NCBI GenBank assembly: GCA_964577935.1
Contig: CAZOAJ010000001.1
Location: forward strand, 1-64,000
Direction: 5' to 3'
Source: JABDGV01 sp964577935
GTDB taxonomy: Bacteria; Chlamydiota; Chlamydiia; Chlamydiales; FEN-1388
DNA length: 64,000 nucleotides
The notes below the pieces were generated by a model. It had not been told where the DNA came from and did not search any database. It saw only the letters and a list, made by a program, of their open reading frames with translations. A program made the position numbers and the translations under genes. Of the stretch, positions 8,542 to 16,686 are shown one piece after another; position 1 is the stretch's first letter, and every line of letters begins with the position of its first letter.

Positions 8542-9102
8542 TTAAAGGTTATATTTTTCATAGGTCAGAAAGTAGATATCCTTGTGATACTCAGGTTTGA
8601 AATACTTTGCTTTTTGTTCGTCCAAAATAGCAGTTTTTTCACCCGTAGGTGCGTATCCGTTTTTTTTATAAAAAGATAATAACTTCTCTTGTGAGAACGG
8701 AATCACATTCAAGTAGATCTTCGTGACTTTCGAAAATGCCTCTTGTTCAACACATTTCAGAAAAAGCGAGCCAATATTTTTCCCTTGATATGTTGGGCTC
8801 AAGCTGAAAAGGCCAAGTTCCGCCGCATTGTTTTGAGCAAAATTGTTTTGATCAAAGTCCAGTAAAATTGTTCCCGCAACGTTATTTGTTTTGGAAATGC
8901 AGAGATAAAGTCGCTTCTGCTTGTCGCATATAATTTTCTCAACCTCTTCGGGAGTGATTCGCTCTTTCTTTAAGTAGGGAACCTTCGAATATGCGCTGTT
9001 TATGACAGATGCAATTTCTTCAACAGGGTAATTGTTGATTGTTGCTATCCTTAATTCGAAATCAGTGCCGAAAATTGATGTGGCTTGCAGTTCAAAACTC
9101 AT
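8542..9102 (-). CDS. GNAT-family N-acetyltransferase
   Basis: This 186-residue protein has the GNAT acetyl-CoA binding signature. A beta-strand with GLFSLSPTYQGKNIGSLFL corresponds to motif A (Q-x-x-G-x-G/S), followed by a helix. The C-terminal part YLNVIPFSQEKLLSFYKKNG is the motif B pattern that ends in an aromatic-Lys-Lys-x-Gly turn. It transfers an acetyl group from acetyl-CoA to an amine, and the substrate cannot be predicted. A GGAGAT ribosome site lies 6 bases before the ATG. It stands alone between two transcription units on the same strand. It has no signal peptide and should be cytosolic, though a role as a secreted modifier cannot be excluded. Confidence 0.75.
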   Translation of the reverse strand: MSFELQATSIFGTDFELRIATINNYPVEEIASVINSAYSKVPYLKKERITPEEVEKIICDKQKRLYLCISKTNNVAGTILLDFDQNNFAQNNAAELGLFSLSPTYQGKNIGSLFLKCVEQEAFSKVTKIYLNVIPFSQEKLLSFYKKNGYAPTGEKTAILDEQKAKYFKPEYHKDIYFLTYEKYNL

Positions 9103-9197
9103 TCATCATCTCCATATCTCTTCTAGCAACGCTTTTAAACTTGAGCACTGATACGATGATATCTAAATGAGTTCAATGCGTTTTTTCAGAGTCTTAT

Positions 9198-9240
9198 TGA
9201 TCCCCCACAGATTTTTGGTCTGATGGAGGGTGTGGGATCA
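9198..9240 (-). terminator. Inverted repeat downstream of the phosphatase gene
   Basis: TGATCCC at 9198-9204 pairs with GGGATCA at 9234-9240. ACA/TGT extends the stem across a two-base bulge, and a CAGA...TCTG pair sits in the loop. It lies just past the stop of the phosphatase-like gene. There is no U-run after it, so it may be a factor-dependent terminator or an mRNA 3' stabiliser. Confidence 0.35.
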
Positions 9241-9260
9241 GGAAGAATCCTCTACTCAAA

Positions 9261-10829
9261 TCAAACTGGGATTGATTTTGATGCTATTGCTCGTTTAATT
9301 GCGGAGAATAGCGATTCGCCGGGAAGGAGTTTGCCGAGTTTGATGACCCTAGCATGGATATTTTCATAGGCGACTTCAAGGCTTACAGATCCTGGCCCGA
9401 TAAAGAAGGAATAGACTTTGTTTATATTCGATTTAAGCTTCTCTGGAACTTTTGTAGAGAAAAACTTAGTAACCAGTTCCTGTGTTCGATCTTTGCCGCT
9501 CATGCAATTAACCCCTAAAGCGATGGTCGTTCCCTTGGGAGGTACTGCATTCATTATCGATAAAATCGCCTGATCAGGATTGCAAGTGCCAGAAGATTGT
9601 TCTAAGACATTCTCAAATTTATGATCCGGACAAATAGCTTCAAGTCTTGCAAGTGATTTTTGATTGATCTCCTGTTGAATCGGTTTCTCTTTCGGAAATA
9701 ATCCATTATCTGTCGAGAAGTTAAAAAAGATGGGAATGAGTTCTATTTCTTGTGTTATTCCCTCGAAGACTACTTTTTTGGGCCAATGGATGATTTTGTT
9801 ATCAACCTCGTCAATCTTTGGCCCTGTGCCGTCGAAAACTATTTTTTTGCCTTCAAACTCTTTGAAAATCTGGGAGTTGTCAAGGATGTAGCTTTCTTCG
9901 TTTTTATGTCCCTTCGTTCGCGTTTCATTCATAAGAGACATTTGGAGGATGATAAGTTTGTTGTCTGAGCCCAAGTCGCTCCACTTTCTCCCCATTTGCT
10001 CTGCTTGGAGGAGAGCAGATTCAATTCGCTGAAAGAACTGCTCAGTTAAATGATCTTTGCGTCTTTCTGCTTTTATGTTGACGTTCAGTGTGAGTTCTTG
10101 GAGGTTTGTATCAGGATCGCTGAAGTCTGCAATAGCCGCCCCTTGATCGATGACTATTTTTTGGTCAGCGCATTCAAATGTGCGTAAACGAGCATTTACT
10201 CTGAAGTTTGCTAAGGCGCTAGATTCAGCAGTTTTTTTATCTTTAGCAAGCGCTCGATGTTGTGAACTTGGTATCCATCGAGTGTTTCGGACGGATGTGT
10301 CTTTCAGTTGAACGCCCGAAATATGTCCACTGTTCTCGATGGTTGTTCCATCGGATGACTTTTTGAGGCGAGGGGCCTCTTTTTGTATTTTTTTGAATGC
10401 TTCTTTGGCGGCAGTTATGACTGCTTTTGCATGGCTTGATGTTCCATTCAGGCGCGATGCTTTCGCTTTTCCTGTCGGGCGAAGAGATCGAATTTGCGAA
10501 TCATGATCCAAAAGAGCAACATCGGCTTCTGCAATCTTTTCCCGAAAAATTTTTTGGAAATTCTTTACTACATCGCTTTGGTTCAGGGTCTGATTTTTTA
10601 TTTGTTCATTGAATAGCTTGAGTTCAGTTTTTAAATTTTTCTTTACGTAAGAAAGCTCATGAGCAGTAAGATTATGGCTGAGTATTTTTTCGATTTCGAG
10701 CGTCTCGGGCATTTTGCCTGTTAACCAGGAAACAGCGCGTCCGAGCCATGAGCCAGATGTTGGAGTGTCGTTTTGTCGAAGCTTGTCGTCGCCTGTAGGA
10801 TTTCGACCGACAGAAGAGGTGCTATTCAT
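9261..10829 (-). CDS. CX5R inositol-phosphatase-like protein, candidate effector
   Basis: This 522-residue protein has no signal peptide. Its clearest motif is GVNCMSGKDRTQEL, with cysteine 442 and arginine 448. This is the C-x5-R cysteine-phosphatase active site, and the internal SGKDRT is the version found in the type III effectors IpgD (Shigella) and SopB (Salmonella), whose site reads CKSGKDRTG. Those enzymes strip phosphate from phosphoinositides and inositol phosphates in host membranes. The N-terminal 250 residues are helical, charged and unrecognised. An effector role is inference from the motif and the lack of a metabolic neighbour. The position after the invariant T is Q rather than the usual G. 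A divergent dual-specificity or protein tyrosine phosphatase is the main alternative. The ribosome site is weak. Confidence 0.6.
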   Translation of the reverse strand: MNSTSSVGRNPTGDDKLRQNDTPTSGSWLGRAVSWLTGKMPETLEIEKILSHNLTAHELSYVKKNLKTELKLFNEQIKNQTLNQSDVVKNFQKIFREKIAEADVALLDHDSQIRSLRPTGKAKASRLNGTSSHAKAVITAAKEAFKKIQKEAPRLKKSSDGTTIENSGHISGVQLKDTSVRNTRWIPSSQHRALAKDKKTAESSALANFRVNARLRTFECADQKIVIDQGAAIADFSDPDTNLQELTLNVNIKAERRKDHLTEQFFQRIESALLQAEQMGRKWSDLGSDNKLIILQMSLMNETRTKGHKNEESYILDNSQIFKEFEGKKIVFDGTGPKIDEVDNKIIHWPKKVVFEGITQEIELIPIFFNFSTDNGLFPKEKPIQQEINQKSLARLEAICPDHKFENVLEQSSGTCNPDQAILSIMNAVPPKGTTIALGVNCMSGKDRTQELVTKFFSTKVPEKLKSNINKVYSFFIGPGSVSLEVAYENIHARVIKLGKLLPGESLFSAIKRAIASKSIPV

Positions 10830-11068
10830 ACGTGTGCCATCTGCTCTTGTTCTAAAAATTATTTTACCATGTTCGTTAAAAAAATGAAGAGTTTAGGCGG
10901 ATCGATTTGAAATGTCTCTAGGATAAAAATTGAGTCGTAATGTCTTATAATGAAGATTTTTCTATAGGGTAATCAAATCTCAAGGGAAGATATCTATATA
11001 ATCGACGGATTTGGATCGAGTATGCCATAATCGGCCGCACCTAATCTGAATGAGTGAACGGATCAAGT

Positions 11069-12865
11069 ATGGTTACAAGTTTTGTGTCGTTATTACTCGC
11101 GCTTCTCGCTCTCGGTTTCATTATCTTTATTCACGAGCTTGGTCATTACTGGATGGCGAGACGATCCGGGATGCGGGTAGAAGCATTTGGTATCGGCTTT
11201 GGCAAGCCTATTGTAACTCTCATGAGAAAGGGTGTTCGATGGAATATTGGATGGATTCCCTTCGGTGGCTATGTAAAAATTGCCGGAATGGAAAAAGAGG
11301 GAGATCTTGATCCAAAAGATATTCAAGATGGATTTTTTGGGAGCCCTCCAATTTCGAGAATATTGGTTGCCTTTGCAGGTCCTTTAGCAAATATTATTTT
11401 ATCTTTTGTTCTCTTCTTTGCGGTCTTTGCTATGGGAGGTAGAACCAAGCCATTTTCTGAGGTGACAAACCGTATCGGCTGGGTTGATCCTGATTCTGAA
11501 CTTTATCAGAGCGGTGTTCGTCCAGGTGATATAGTTCTTGCATATGATAACAAGCCATTTCATCTCTCGAGTGATCATCTGCAAGCTTCAATGACGGCTC
11601 GAGATTCGCTCGTCGTCGAGGGGTTGAAAAAAACAGATCAAGGCGCGGCTCCCTTTCGGTCTCAAGTTCGTCCCTACTCATTTCCTAAGGGGTCAGATTC
11701 TGGAATTCGTACGTCAGGGATCATGGTTCCTGCAAACTTTTTGGTCTGGAATCCTCTTCCAGGCGAATTAGGCGCTTTTGCTTCTAATACGCCTATATTA
11801 AGCTCTGGAATTAAGCCAAAAGATAGAATTGTCTGGGTCAATGGAGAAGAGATCTATTCTTCTTATCAGCTTTCAACTCTTTTCAACTCGAAGACCACTT
11901 TTCTCACGGTCAAGAGAGGCGCTCAGATTCTTCAGCTTAAAGTGCCGGTGGTCGCATATTCGGATTGTAAGATCGAGCCGGATGTTCGCGGTGAGATTGC
12001 TGATTGGCAATGGGCTGCGGGCTTGAAGAGTGTTAAGCCGAATCAACTTGTGATTCTTCCTTATAATTTAACGAATGATGCGGTTGTTGAAGGTCCACTA
12101 GAGATTCTTGAAGGGTCTAAAATTGACACTCAGCTTCTCCCATCAGATATAATTATGGCAATTCAAGGGGTACCAATTACAAACAGCACCGAACTTCTGC
12201 AAGAACTGCAAAAGCATAAAGCCATCATTATCGTTGAACGTATGGCGTTTGAGCCTCGCTATTCGATGAAGGAAGCAACACAGCTCTTTGATCTTGAAGG
12301 GGATCAAAATAATTTGAAGAATCTCCTCAAACAGGTCGGATCTGGAAAGCAAGCGCAAGCTGGAAATCTCTATCTATTATCTCCTGTAGAACTTGCTTCT
12401 CTTGATGCAGAAAACGGTAAAAAAATGTGGCTTCTTGGGTTGTCTCAAGTCACTGATATCAATGTGATCTATAATCCAGGACCGATAGAAACAATCGAGA
12501 CTGCCGTAACTGACATGTATCGAACTTTATCGGCTCTTGTGAGTGGTTATTTGAGTCCAAAATGGCTTTCAGGGCCTGTTGGTATGGTGCAAATTATACA
12601 AAAACAAACAGGAGTAAGCGTGCCGGACGCTCTCTTCTGGATTGGCTTGATCAGTTTATACTTGGCGTTGACGAACTTGCTTCCTCTTCCTGTCCTTGAT
12701 GGAGGGTACATATTACTTGCTTTGTTCGAGCTTGTAACTGGGAAAAAAGTTTCTACAAAGGCACTTGAAAAGCTTATAATGGTATTCACTGTTATCTTGA
12801 TTGGCCTGATCATTTTTGTTACCTACCATGATATTGTGCGGTTAATTGGTGGACTGCTTGGATAG
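11069..12865 (+). CDS. rseP: Site-2 zinc metalloprotease RseP (YaeL)
   Basis: This membrane-embedded protease cuts substrates inside the bilayer, classically the anti-sigma factor of an envelope stress response or leftover signal peptides. The first helix ends in FIIFIHELGHYWMAR, which gives the zinc motif HExxH. The last third holds TNLLPLPVLDGG, whose aspartate supplies the third zinc ligand. Two PDZ-like regions lie between (around residues 125-190 and 240-320), and four hydrophobic helices are visible overall. At about 600 residues it is longer than E. coli RseP (450) and close to the chlamydial proteins. I use the ATG at 11069, preceded by AACGGA. A GTG at 11054 would add five residues. 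The 225-bp upstream gap contains a TATAAT at about 10943-10948 but no convincing -35. Confidence 0.9.
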   Translation: MVTSFVSLLLALLALGFIIFIHELGHYWMARRSGMRVEAFGIGFGKPIVTLMRKGVRWNIGWIPFGGYVKIAGMEKEGDLDPKDIQDGFFGSPPISRILVAFAGPLANIILSFVLFFAVFAMGGRTKPFSEVTNRIGWVDPDSELYQSGVRPGDIVLAYDNKPFHLSSDHLQASMTARDSLVVEGLKKTDQGAAPFRSQVRPYSFPKGSDSGIRTSGIMVPANFLVWNPLPGELGAFASNTPILSSGIKPKDRIVWVNGEEIYSSYQLSTLFNSKTTFLTVKRGAQILQLKVPVVAYSDCKIEPDVRGEIADWQWAAGLKSVKPNQLVILPYNLTNDAVVEGPLEILEGSKIDTQLLPSDIIMAIQGVPITNSTELLQELQKHKAIIIVERMAFEPRYSMKEATQLFDLEGDQNNLKNLLKQVGSGKQAQAGNLYLLSPVELASLDAENGKKMWLLGLSQVTDINVIYNPGPIETIETAVTDMYRTLSALVSGYLSPKWLSGPVGMVQIIQKQTGVSVPDALFWIGLISLYLALTNLLPLPVLDGGYILLALFELVTGKKVSTKALEKLIMVFTVILIGLIIFVTYHDIVRLIGGLLG

Positions 12866-12976
12866 GGCAGATCTGGATATGGCAGATTTGGATATGAAAG
12901 GCTTTTTAGCCAATAACTATGAAAGTATATAGCACACTATACGTTACATGCCTTGGATAGCAAATTGGATAGCAAT
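12866..12976 (+). repeat. Short tandem duplications between rseP and serS
   Basis: Two adjacent 15-bp units GGCAGATCTGGATAT and GGCAGATTTGGATAT occupy 12866-12895. Two adjacent 12-bp units TTGGATAGCAAA and TTGGATAGCAAT occupy 12953-12976. TTGGATAG also occurs at the rseP stop. They look like local slippage duplications. Confidence 0.6.
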
Positions 12977-12986
12977 CTGAGGAATT

Positions 12987-13021
12987 AAGGAGTCGGCAGG
13001 TGTTATTTATCTGCTCTCCTT
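12987..13021 (+). promoter_or_regulatory. Hairpin upstream of serS
   Basis: AAGGAG (12987-12992) pairs with CTCCTT (13016-13021), and GCAG (12996-12999) pairs with CTGC (13011-13014). The first arm hides an AAGGAG Shine-Dalgarno-like sequence. No U-run follows. It may be an rseP 3' structure or may affect serS leader folding. Confidence 0.35.
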
Positions 13022-13046
13022 ATTATGAGAAGGATTATTACATACT

Positions 13047-14345
13047 ATGATCGACCTAAAACTTATACGAAAAGATCCTAAAGCTGTTGAAGCAAAGCTT
13101 AAAACAAAGGTCTCAGACGCATCTCTCGATGACGTTATTCGATATGATGATCGTATCAGAGATATTAAGACGAAAGTAGAGCAATTAAAAGCGCGCCGGA
13201 ATGAAGCAAGCGAGATTATTGGTCAAAAAAAGCGTGCCGGAGAAGATGCATCTCACCTTATGGAAGAGATGTCTTCGCTCGGTAATGAAATTCATGCTCT
13301 TGATCACGAGCTTCAGCATTTAGAGCCAAAACTTATCGATTCACTTGCTCGTCTTCCAAATCTTCCTTTCGATGATATCCCCGTATCTCCAAATCCTAAG
13401 GATAACGTCGTTGTTAATAGCTTTGGCGAAAAGCCAACCTTTTCTTTTCCTTTCAAGAACCATGTTGAATTGAATGAATCTCTTCATCTTTTTGAGTTCT
13501 CAAGAGCCGCTCGTATGGCAGGCTCTGGTTGGGTGGCTTATAAAGGGATGGGGGCACGGCTTGAATGGGCGCTCATCAACTACATGATAGATTTTCATGT
13601 TAAGAATGGATTTCAGCAGTGGATGCCTCCTGTTGTTGTGAAGCGGGATGTTCTCTTTGCGGCAGGTCAGCTTCCAAAGTTTGAAAATCAGCAGTATGTT
13701 GTTAAGGACGGCGAGAATGATCTCTATTTAATTCCTACTGCAGAGGTTGCTCTCAACGGGCTTTATATCGATGAAATTCTTCCAGAGGAATCTTTACCTC
13801 TTAAATATATCGCATATACTCCATGTTTTCGTCGTGAAGCAGGTGCATTAGGAGCTCAAGAACGAGGCCTCATTCGTACGCATCAATTTAATAAAGTAGA
13901 GATGTTTGCTTTTACAAAACCTGACCAAAGCGAACAGACCTTTAAAGAAATTGTCGGCTATGCAGAAAAGCTTTTAGAAGGGCTTGGGCTTCATTTTAGA
14001 TCGACGCTTCTCGTGACGGGCGATATGTCGTTTGCGTCTGCGAAGACAATTGATATTGAAGTGTGGCTTCCCGGTCAAAATCGATATTATGAAGTTTCAT
14101 CCGTTTCAAACTGTACAGATTACCAATCCAGAAGGGGACAAGTTCGCTTCAAAGAGAAGTCTGGCAAACCCCAACTCGTTCATACTTTGAATGGATCAGG
14201 TCTTGCAACATCTCGGCTGATGGTTGCTCTTTTAGAAAACAACCAGCAAGAAGATGGATCGGTGATCATTCCAGAAGCGCTAAGACCCTATCTTGGCGGT
14301 ATCGAAAGGCTTGAACCGAGCAAAAAATGCACGCAGCTTCCTTAA
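13047..14345 (+). CDS. serS: Seryl-tRNA synthetase
   Basis: SerS charges tRNA-Ser with serine and also primes tRNA-Sec where present. The 432-residue protein has the N-terminal long antiparallel coiled-coil arm (residues 25-100, rich in K, E and L) that contacts the tRNA long variable arm. The class II core has TAEVAL, motif 2 (CFRREAGALGAQERGLIRTHQF) split here into CFRREAG and ERGLIRTHQFNKVE, and motif 3 (SGLATSRLMVALLE). The length is normal. The ATG at 13047 starts the canonical MIDLKLIRKDP. An AGAAGGA ribosome site lies 13-14 bases upstream, which is rather distant. It is followed at 31 bp by the MnmH-type gene, with which it probably shares a transcript. Confidence 0.95.
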   Translation: MIDLKLIRKDPKAVEAKLKTKVSDASLDDVIRYDDRIRDIKTKVEQLKARRNEASEIIGQKKRAGEDASHLMEEMSSLGNEIHALDHELQHLEPKLIDSLARLPNLPFDDIPVSPNPKDNVVVNSFGEKPTFSFPFKNHVELNESLHLFEFSRAARMAGSGWVAYKGMGARLEWALINYMIDFHVKNGFQQWMPPVVVKRDVLFAAGQLPKFENQQYVVKDGENDLYLIPTAEVALNGLYIDEILPEESLPLKYIAYTPCFRREAGALGAQERGLIRTHQFNKVEMFAFTKPDQSEQTFKEIVGYAEKLLEGLGLHFRSTLLVTGDMSFASAKTIDIEVWLPGQNRYYEVSSVSNCTDYQSRRGQVRFKEKSGKPQLVHTLNGSGLATSRLMVALLENNQQEDGSVIIPEALRPYLGGIERLEPSKKCTQLP

Positions 14346-14376
14346 ATCTTCCTTAACGAAGAAAGAGAGCTTTCCA

Positions 14377-15426
14377 TTGAAACAGGATGCTGTATCTTGC
14401 AAGCTTTTATCCGCTTCAAGTGAGGCATCCCATGTCGCCCAATTCCTCGATAATGAGGAATCTGGGCCTATTATCGATGTGCGAAGTCCAAGCGAATTCA
14501 AGTTCGGCCATATCCCTTTTTCACATAATTTGCCTCTGTTTAGTGACTCTGAAAGAGCTCATGTCGGCACATGCTATAAGAGAGATGGTCAGGATCAAGC
14601 AATACAGCTCGGTCTTTCCTATGTGGGCCCTAAAATGGCTTTTTTGGCCGAGCAATTACGAATCTATGCCGGCCCATCAAAGAAATTAAGGATCCTTTGC
14701 TTTCGTGGAGGAATGAGAAGCGGATCGCTTCTTTGGCTTGCGTCACTTTTTGGTATTTCATGCCACAAGCTTCATGGAGGGTATAAGGCTTTTCGTCGCT
14801 ATTGCCAACGAGTTTGTGCAGAAAGCCGAAAGTGGAAAGTTATTGGTGGTTTTACAGGATCTGGCAAGAGCTGCCTCTTAATGGATCTTAAATCGCAGAA
14901 TGTATCGACTCTCGATTTAGAAGAAATCGCCTGTCACAAGGGGAGTGCTTTCGGTGCGCTTCCAAATAAAGAGTGCCCCACTTCGCAGCAGTTTGAAAAT
15001 GAAATTGCAATGCGCCTTAGGCATATTCCCTTAGAAAATACTATTTTTGTTGAAGATGAGAGCCGCTTAGTCGGGCCCTGTGTCATACCTCCATCGCTCT
15101 ATCAAGCATTTAATGCCGCAGACCTTATGTTTCTTAACTGTTCGAAAGAAGAACGTATCCAGCGGATTGTGGATGAATATGGGGTGCTTTCAAAAGATCT
15201 TCTTGTTTCGAGTCTGCTCAAGCTTCAAAAGAGAATAGGACGAGAAAAAATAGAGCTTATTCGCTTGGCCATAGAATCAGGGTCTTTGGAGGTTGCAGTA
15301 TCTTTCCTCCTCGACTACTATGATAGTTGTTATACCCATGCGCTCAAAAAGCGGGCAAGGCCATATCACGTATGTACCTATCAGGAGATTTTTTCATATG
15401 CATCAAATAGATCCAGCAACTATTGA
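14377..15426 (+). CDS. mnmH: tRNA 2-selenouridine synthase MnmH (SelU/YbbB)
   Basis: MnmH replaces the sulfur of 2-thiouridine 34 by selenium from selenophosphate, through a geranylated intermediate. The N-terminal rhodanese-like domain carries IIDVRSPSEF, the conserved GTCYKRDGQDQA, and the active-site loop ILCFRGGMRS with the catalytic cysteine. The C-terminal half has the Walker A loop GGFTGSGKS and the family's hallmark RHRGSAFG-like segment (CHKGSAFG), then EDESRLVG. I prefer the TTG start at 14377, which has AAAGAGAG seven bases upstream and gives 349 residues (E. coli has 364). An open TTG at 14293 inside serS would add 28. Its end overlaps the next gene by 29 bp. Function needs a selenophosphate synthetase (selD), which is not in this window. 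Confidence 0.85.
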   Translation: MKQDAVSCKLLSASSEASHVAQFLDNEESGPIIDVRSPSEFKFGHIPFSHNLPLFSDSERAHVGTCYKRDGQDQAIQLGLSYVGPKMAFLAEQLRIYAGPSKKLRILCFRGGMRSGSLLWLASLFGISCHKLHGGYKAFRRYCQRVCAESRKWKVIGGFTGSGKSCLLMDLKSQNVSTLDLEEIACHKGSAFGALPNKECPTSQQFENEIAMRLRHIPLENTIFVEDESRLVGPCVIPPSLYQAFNAADLMFLNCSKEERIQRIVDEYGVLSKDLLVSSLLKLQKRIGREKIELIRLAIESGSLEVAVSFLLDYYDSCYTHALKKRARPYHVCTYQEIFSYASNRSSNY

Positions 15427-16648
15427 CTTGAGCTCCTTCATTGACTCCTCTCTTTCTCCTTGGCATGTTGTTCGTAATATCATCAAAATAGCTCAAAAAG
15501 AAGACTTTTCAATTCTTCATGAAAAAGAGGATTGGGTAATTAAGCCTGAGTCCTCCTACCTGATTCAAAGAGGGTGTTCGCTCATTCTTATTCGAACGCC
15601 AAAAGTTTCTCTTGAATCAATTTCAATGGTTGCGGCCCATACCGATAGTCCGGCTCTCAAAATTAAACCAAATCCAGTTACGCAAAAAGAGGGGCATACA
15701 CTCCTTCAATTGGAAGCTTATGGCGCCCCAATTCTTTCTTCATGGATTGGCAGAGACCTGTCAGTTGCAGGACTTGTCATCAAACAGGATGAATTAGCTT
15801 CAGCTAAAGAGTGTTGTGATTCACTTATTGAAATTCCAAGTGCTCTTTTTATCCCTCATGTTGCCCTACATCTTGATAGAACCGTTAACGATTTAGGCCA
15901 CCAAGTGGCAAAGCATGACCACCTCTTTGCCTTTATCACGAATAACGAGGTAAAGAGATCTTATGATGATTCTTCAGTTGTCTATCGAGAGCTTTATGCA
16001 GTATCTGAGGAGGGTGTTTCTGAGAGAGATGGGTATGTTTCAGGTCCTCGCTTAGATAATCTTGCATGTCTTATTCCTGCGCTGCAAGCTTTTATGAATC
16101 AGCCACATAGTGACCGGAAACTTAAAGTCTTCGTTGCGTGGAATCATGAAGAAATAGGATCTCAAACGGCTGAGGGGGCGCTTTCTCCATTTTTAAGCGA
16201 TATTCTCGAGCGTCTTTCTATAGGCTTTGGTTTGGCACGATCTTCATATCTCAAGCTTAAGTCAAAGTCTGAAATGATATCATGTGATGTGGCGCATGGA
16301 TATCATCCTAATTATCCTGAGAAATATGATCTGAAGCATTCTCCAAAACTTGGTTCTGGGGTAGTTGTTAAAACAAATCCTAATATGCGTTACTGCCAAT
16401 CGGCCTCTCTTTCTGCAAAATTTACATCGCTTGTTAAAACAAATTCGATCCCCCACACATTCTACTCTTTACGCAACGATCTTCAATCAGGAAGTACTAT
16501 TGGACCACTTGTTTCAAGTCAGATGGGTGTCGAGACAATCGACATTGGCATTCCTTTGATTGGGATGCATTCTATCCGTGAATTTGTAGATAGAAACGAC
16601 ATCAAGGCGCTTCAAAAAGCGTTAGATGCTTTCTACAGGGCGCCTTGA
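15398..16648 (+). CDS. apeB: M18-family aminopeptidase (aspartyl aminopeptidase type)
   Basis: This is a cytosolic zinc aminopeptidase that removes N-terminal residues, often acidic ones, from peptides. The 416-residue protein shows all M18 metal and catalytic segments: AAHTDSPALKIKP (His and Asp ligands), GPRLDNLACLI (bridging Asp), NHEEIGSQTAEGA (catalytic and ligand Glu), CDVAHGYHPNYPEKYD, and GIPLIGMHSIREF with the last histidine. The ATG at 15398 has AGGAGATT eight bases upstream and lies inside the 3' end of mnmH, so the two are translationally coupled. Its stop faces a convergent hypothetical gene 23 bp away. Peptide salvage fits an intracellular bacterium living on host amino acids. 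Confidence 0.9.
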   Translation: MHQIDPATIDLSSFIDSSLSPWHVVRNIIKIAQKEDFSILHEKEDWVIKPESSYLIQRGCSLILIRTPKVSLESISMVAAHTDSPALKIKPNPVTQKEGHTLLQLEAYGAPILSSWIGRDLSVAGLVIKQDELASAKECCDSLIEIPSALFIPHVALHLDRTVNDLGHQVAKHDHLFAFITNNEVKRSYDDSSVVYRELYAVSEEGVSERDGYVSGPRLDNLACLIPALQAFMNQPHSDRKLKVFVAWNHEEIGSQTAEGALSPFLSDILERLSIGFGLARSSYLKLKSKSEMISCDVAHGYHPNYPEKYDLKHSPKLGSGVVVKTNPNMRYCQSASLSAKFTSLVKTNSIPHTFYSLRNDLQSGSTIGPLVSSQMGVETIDIGIPLIGMHSIREFVDRNDIKALQKALDAFYRAP

Positions 16649-16658
16649 TAGATAAAAT

Positions 16659-16686
16659 GAGCAGAAGGAAATTATCCCTTCTGCTC
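16659..16686. terminator. Hairpin shared by convergent gene ends
   Basis: A perfect 10-bp stem (GAGCAGAAGG at 16659-16668 with CCTTCTGCTC at 16677-16686) has an 8-base loop. The stop codon of the minus-strand gene (16672-16674) lies in the loop. There is no strong U-run on either side. It could terminate or protect both transcripts. Confidence 0.55.

Noticed and set aside
10942..10948. TATAAT upstream of rseP as a promoter
   Set aside because: The only TTGA-like element (TTGAGT) is just 10 bases away and no other -35 is convincing, so it was not listed as a feature.
12978..13046. T-box or other tRNA-sensing leader upstream of serS
   Set aside because: A hairpin is present, but no T-box sequence, specifier loop or terminator U-run can be found.
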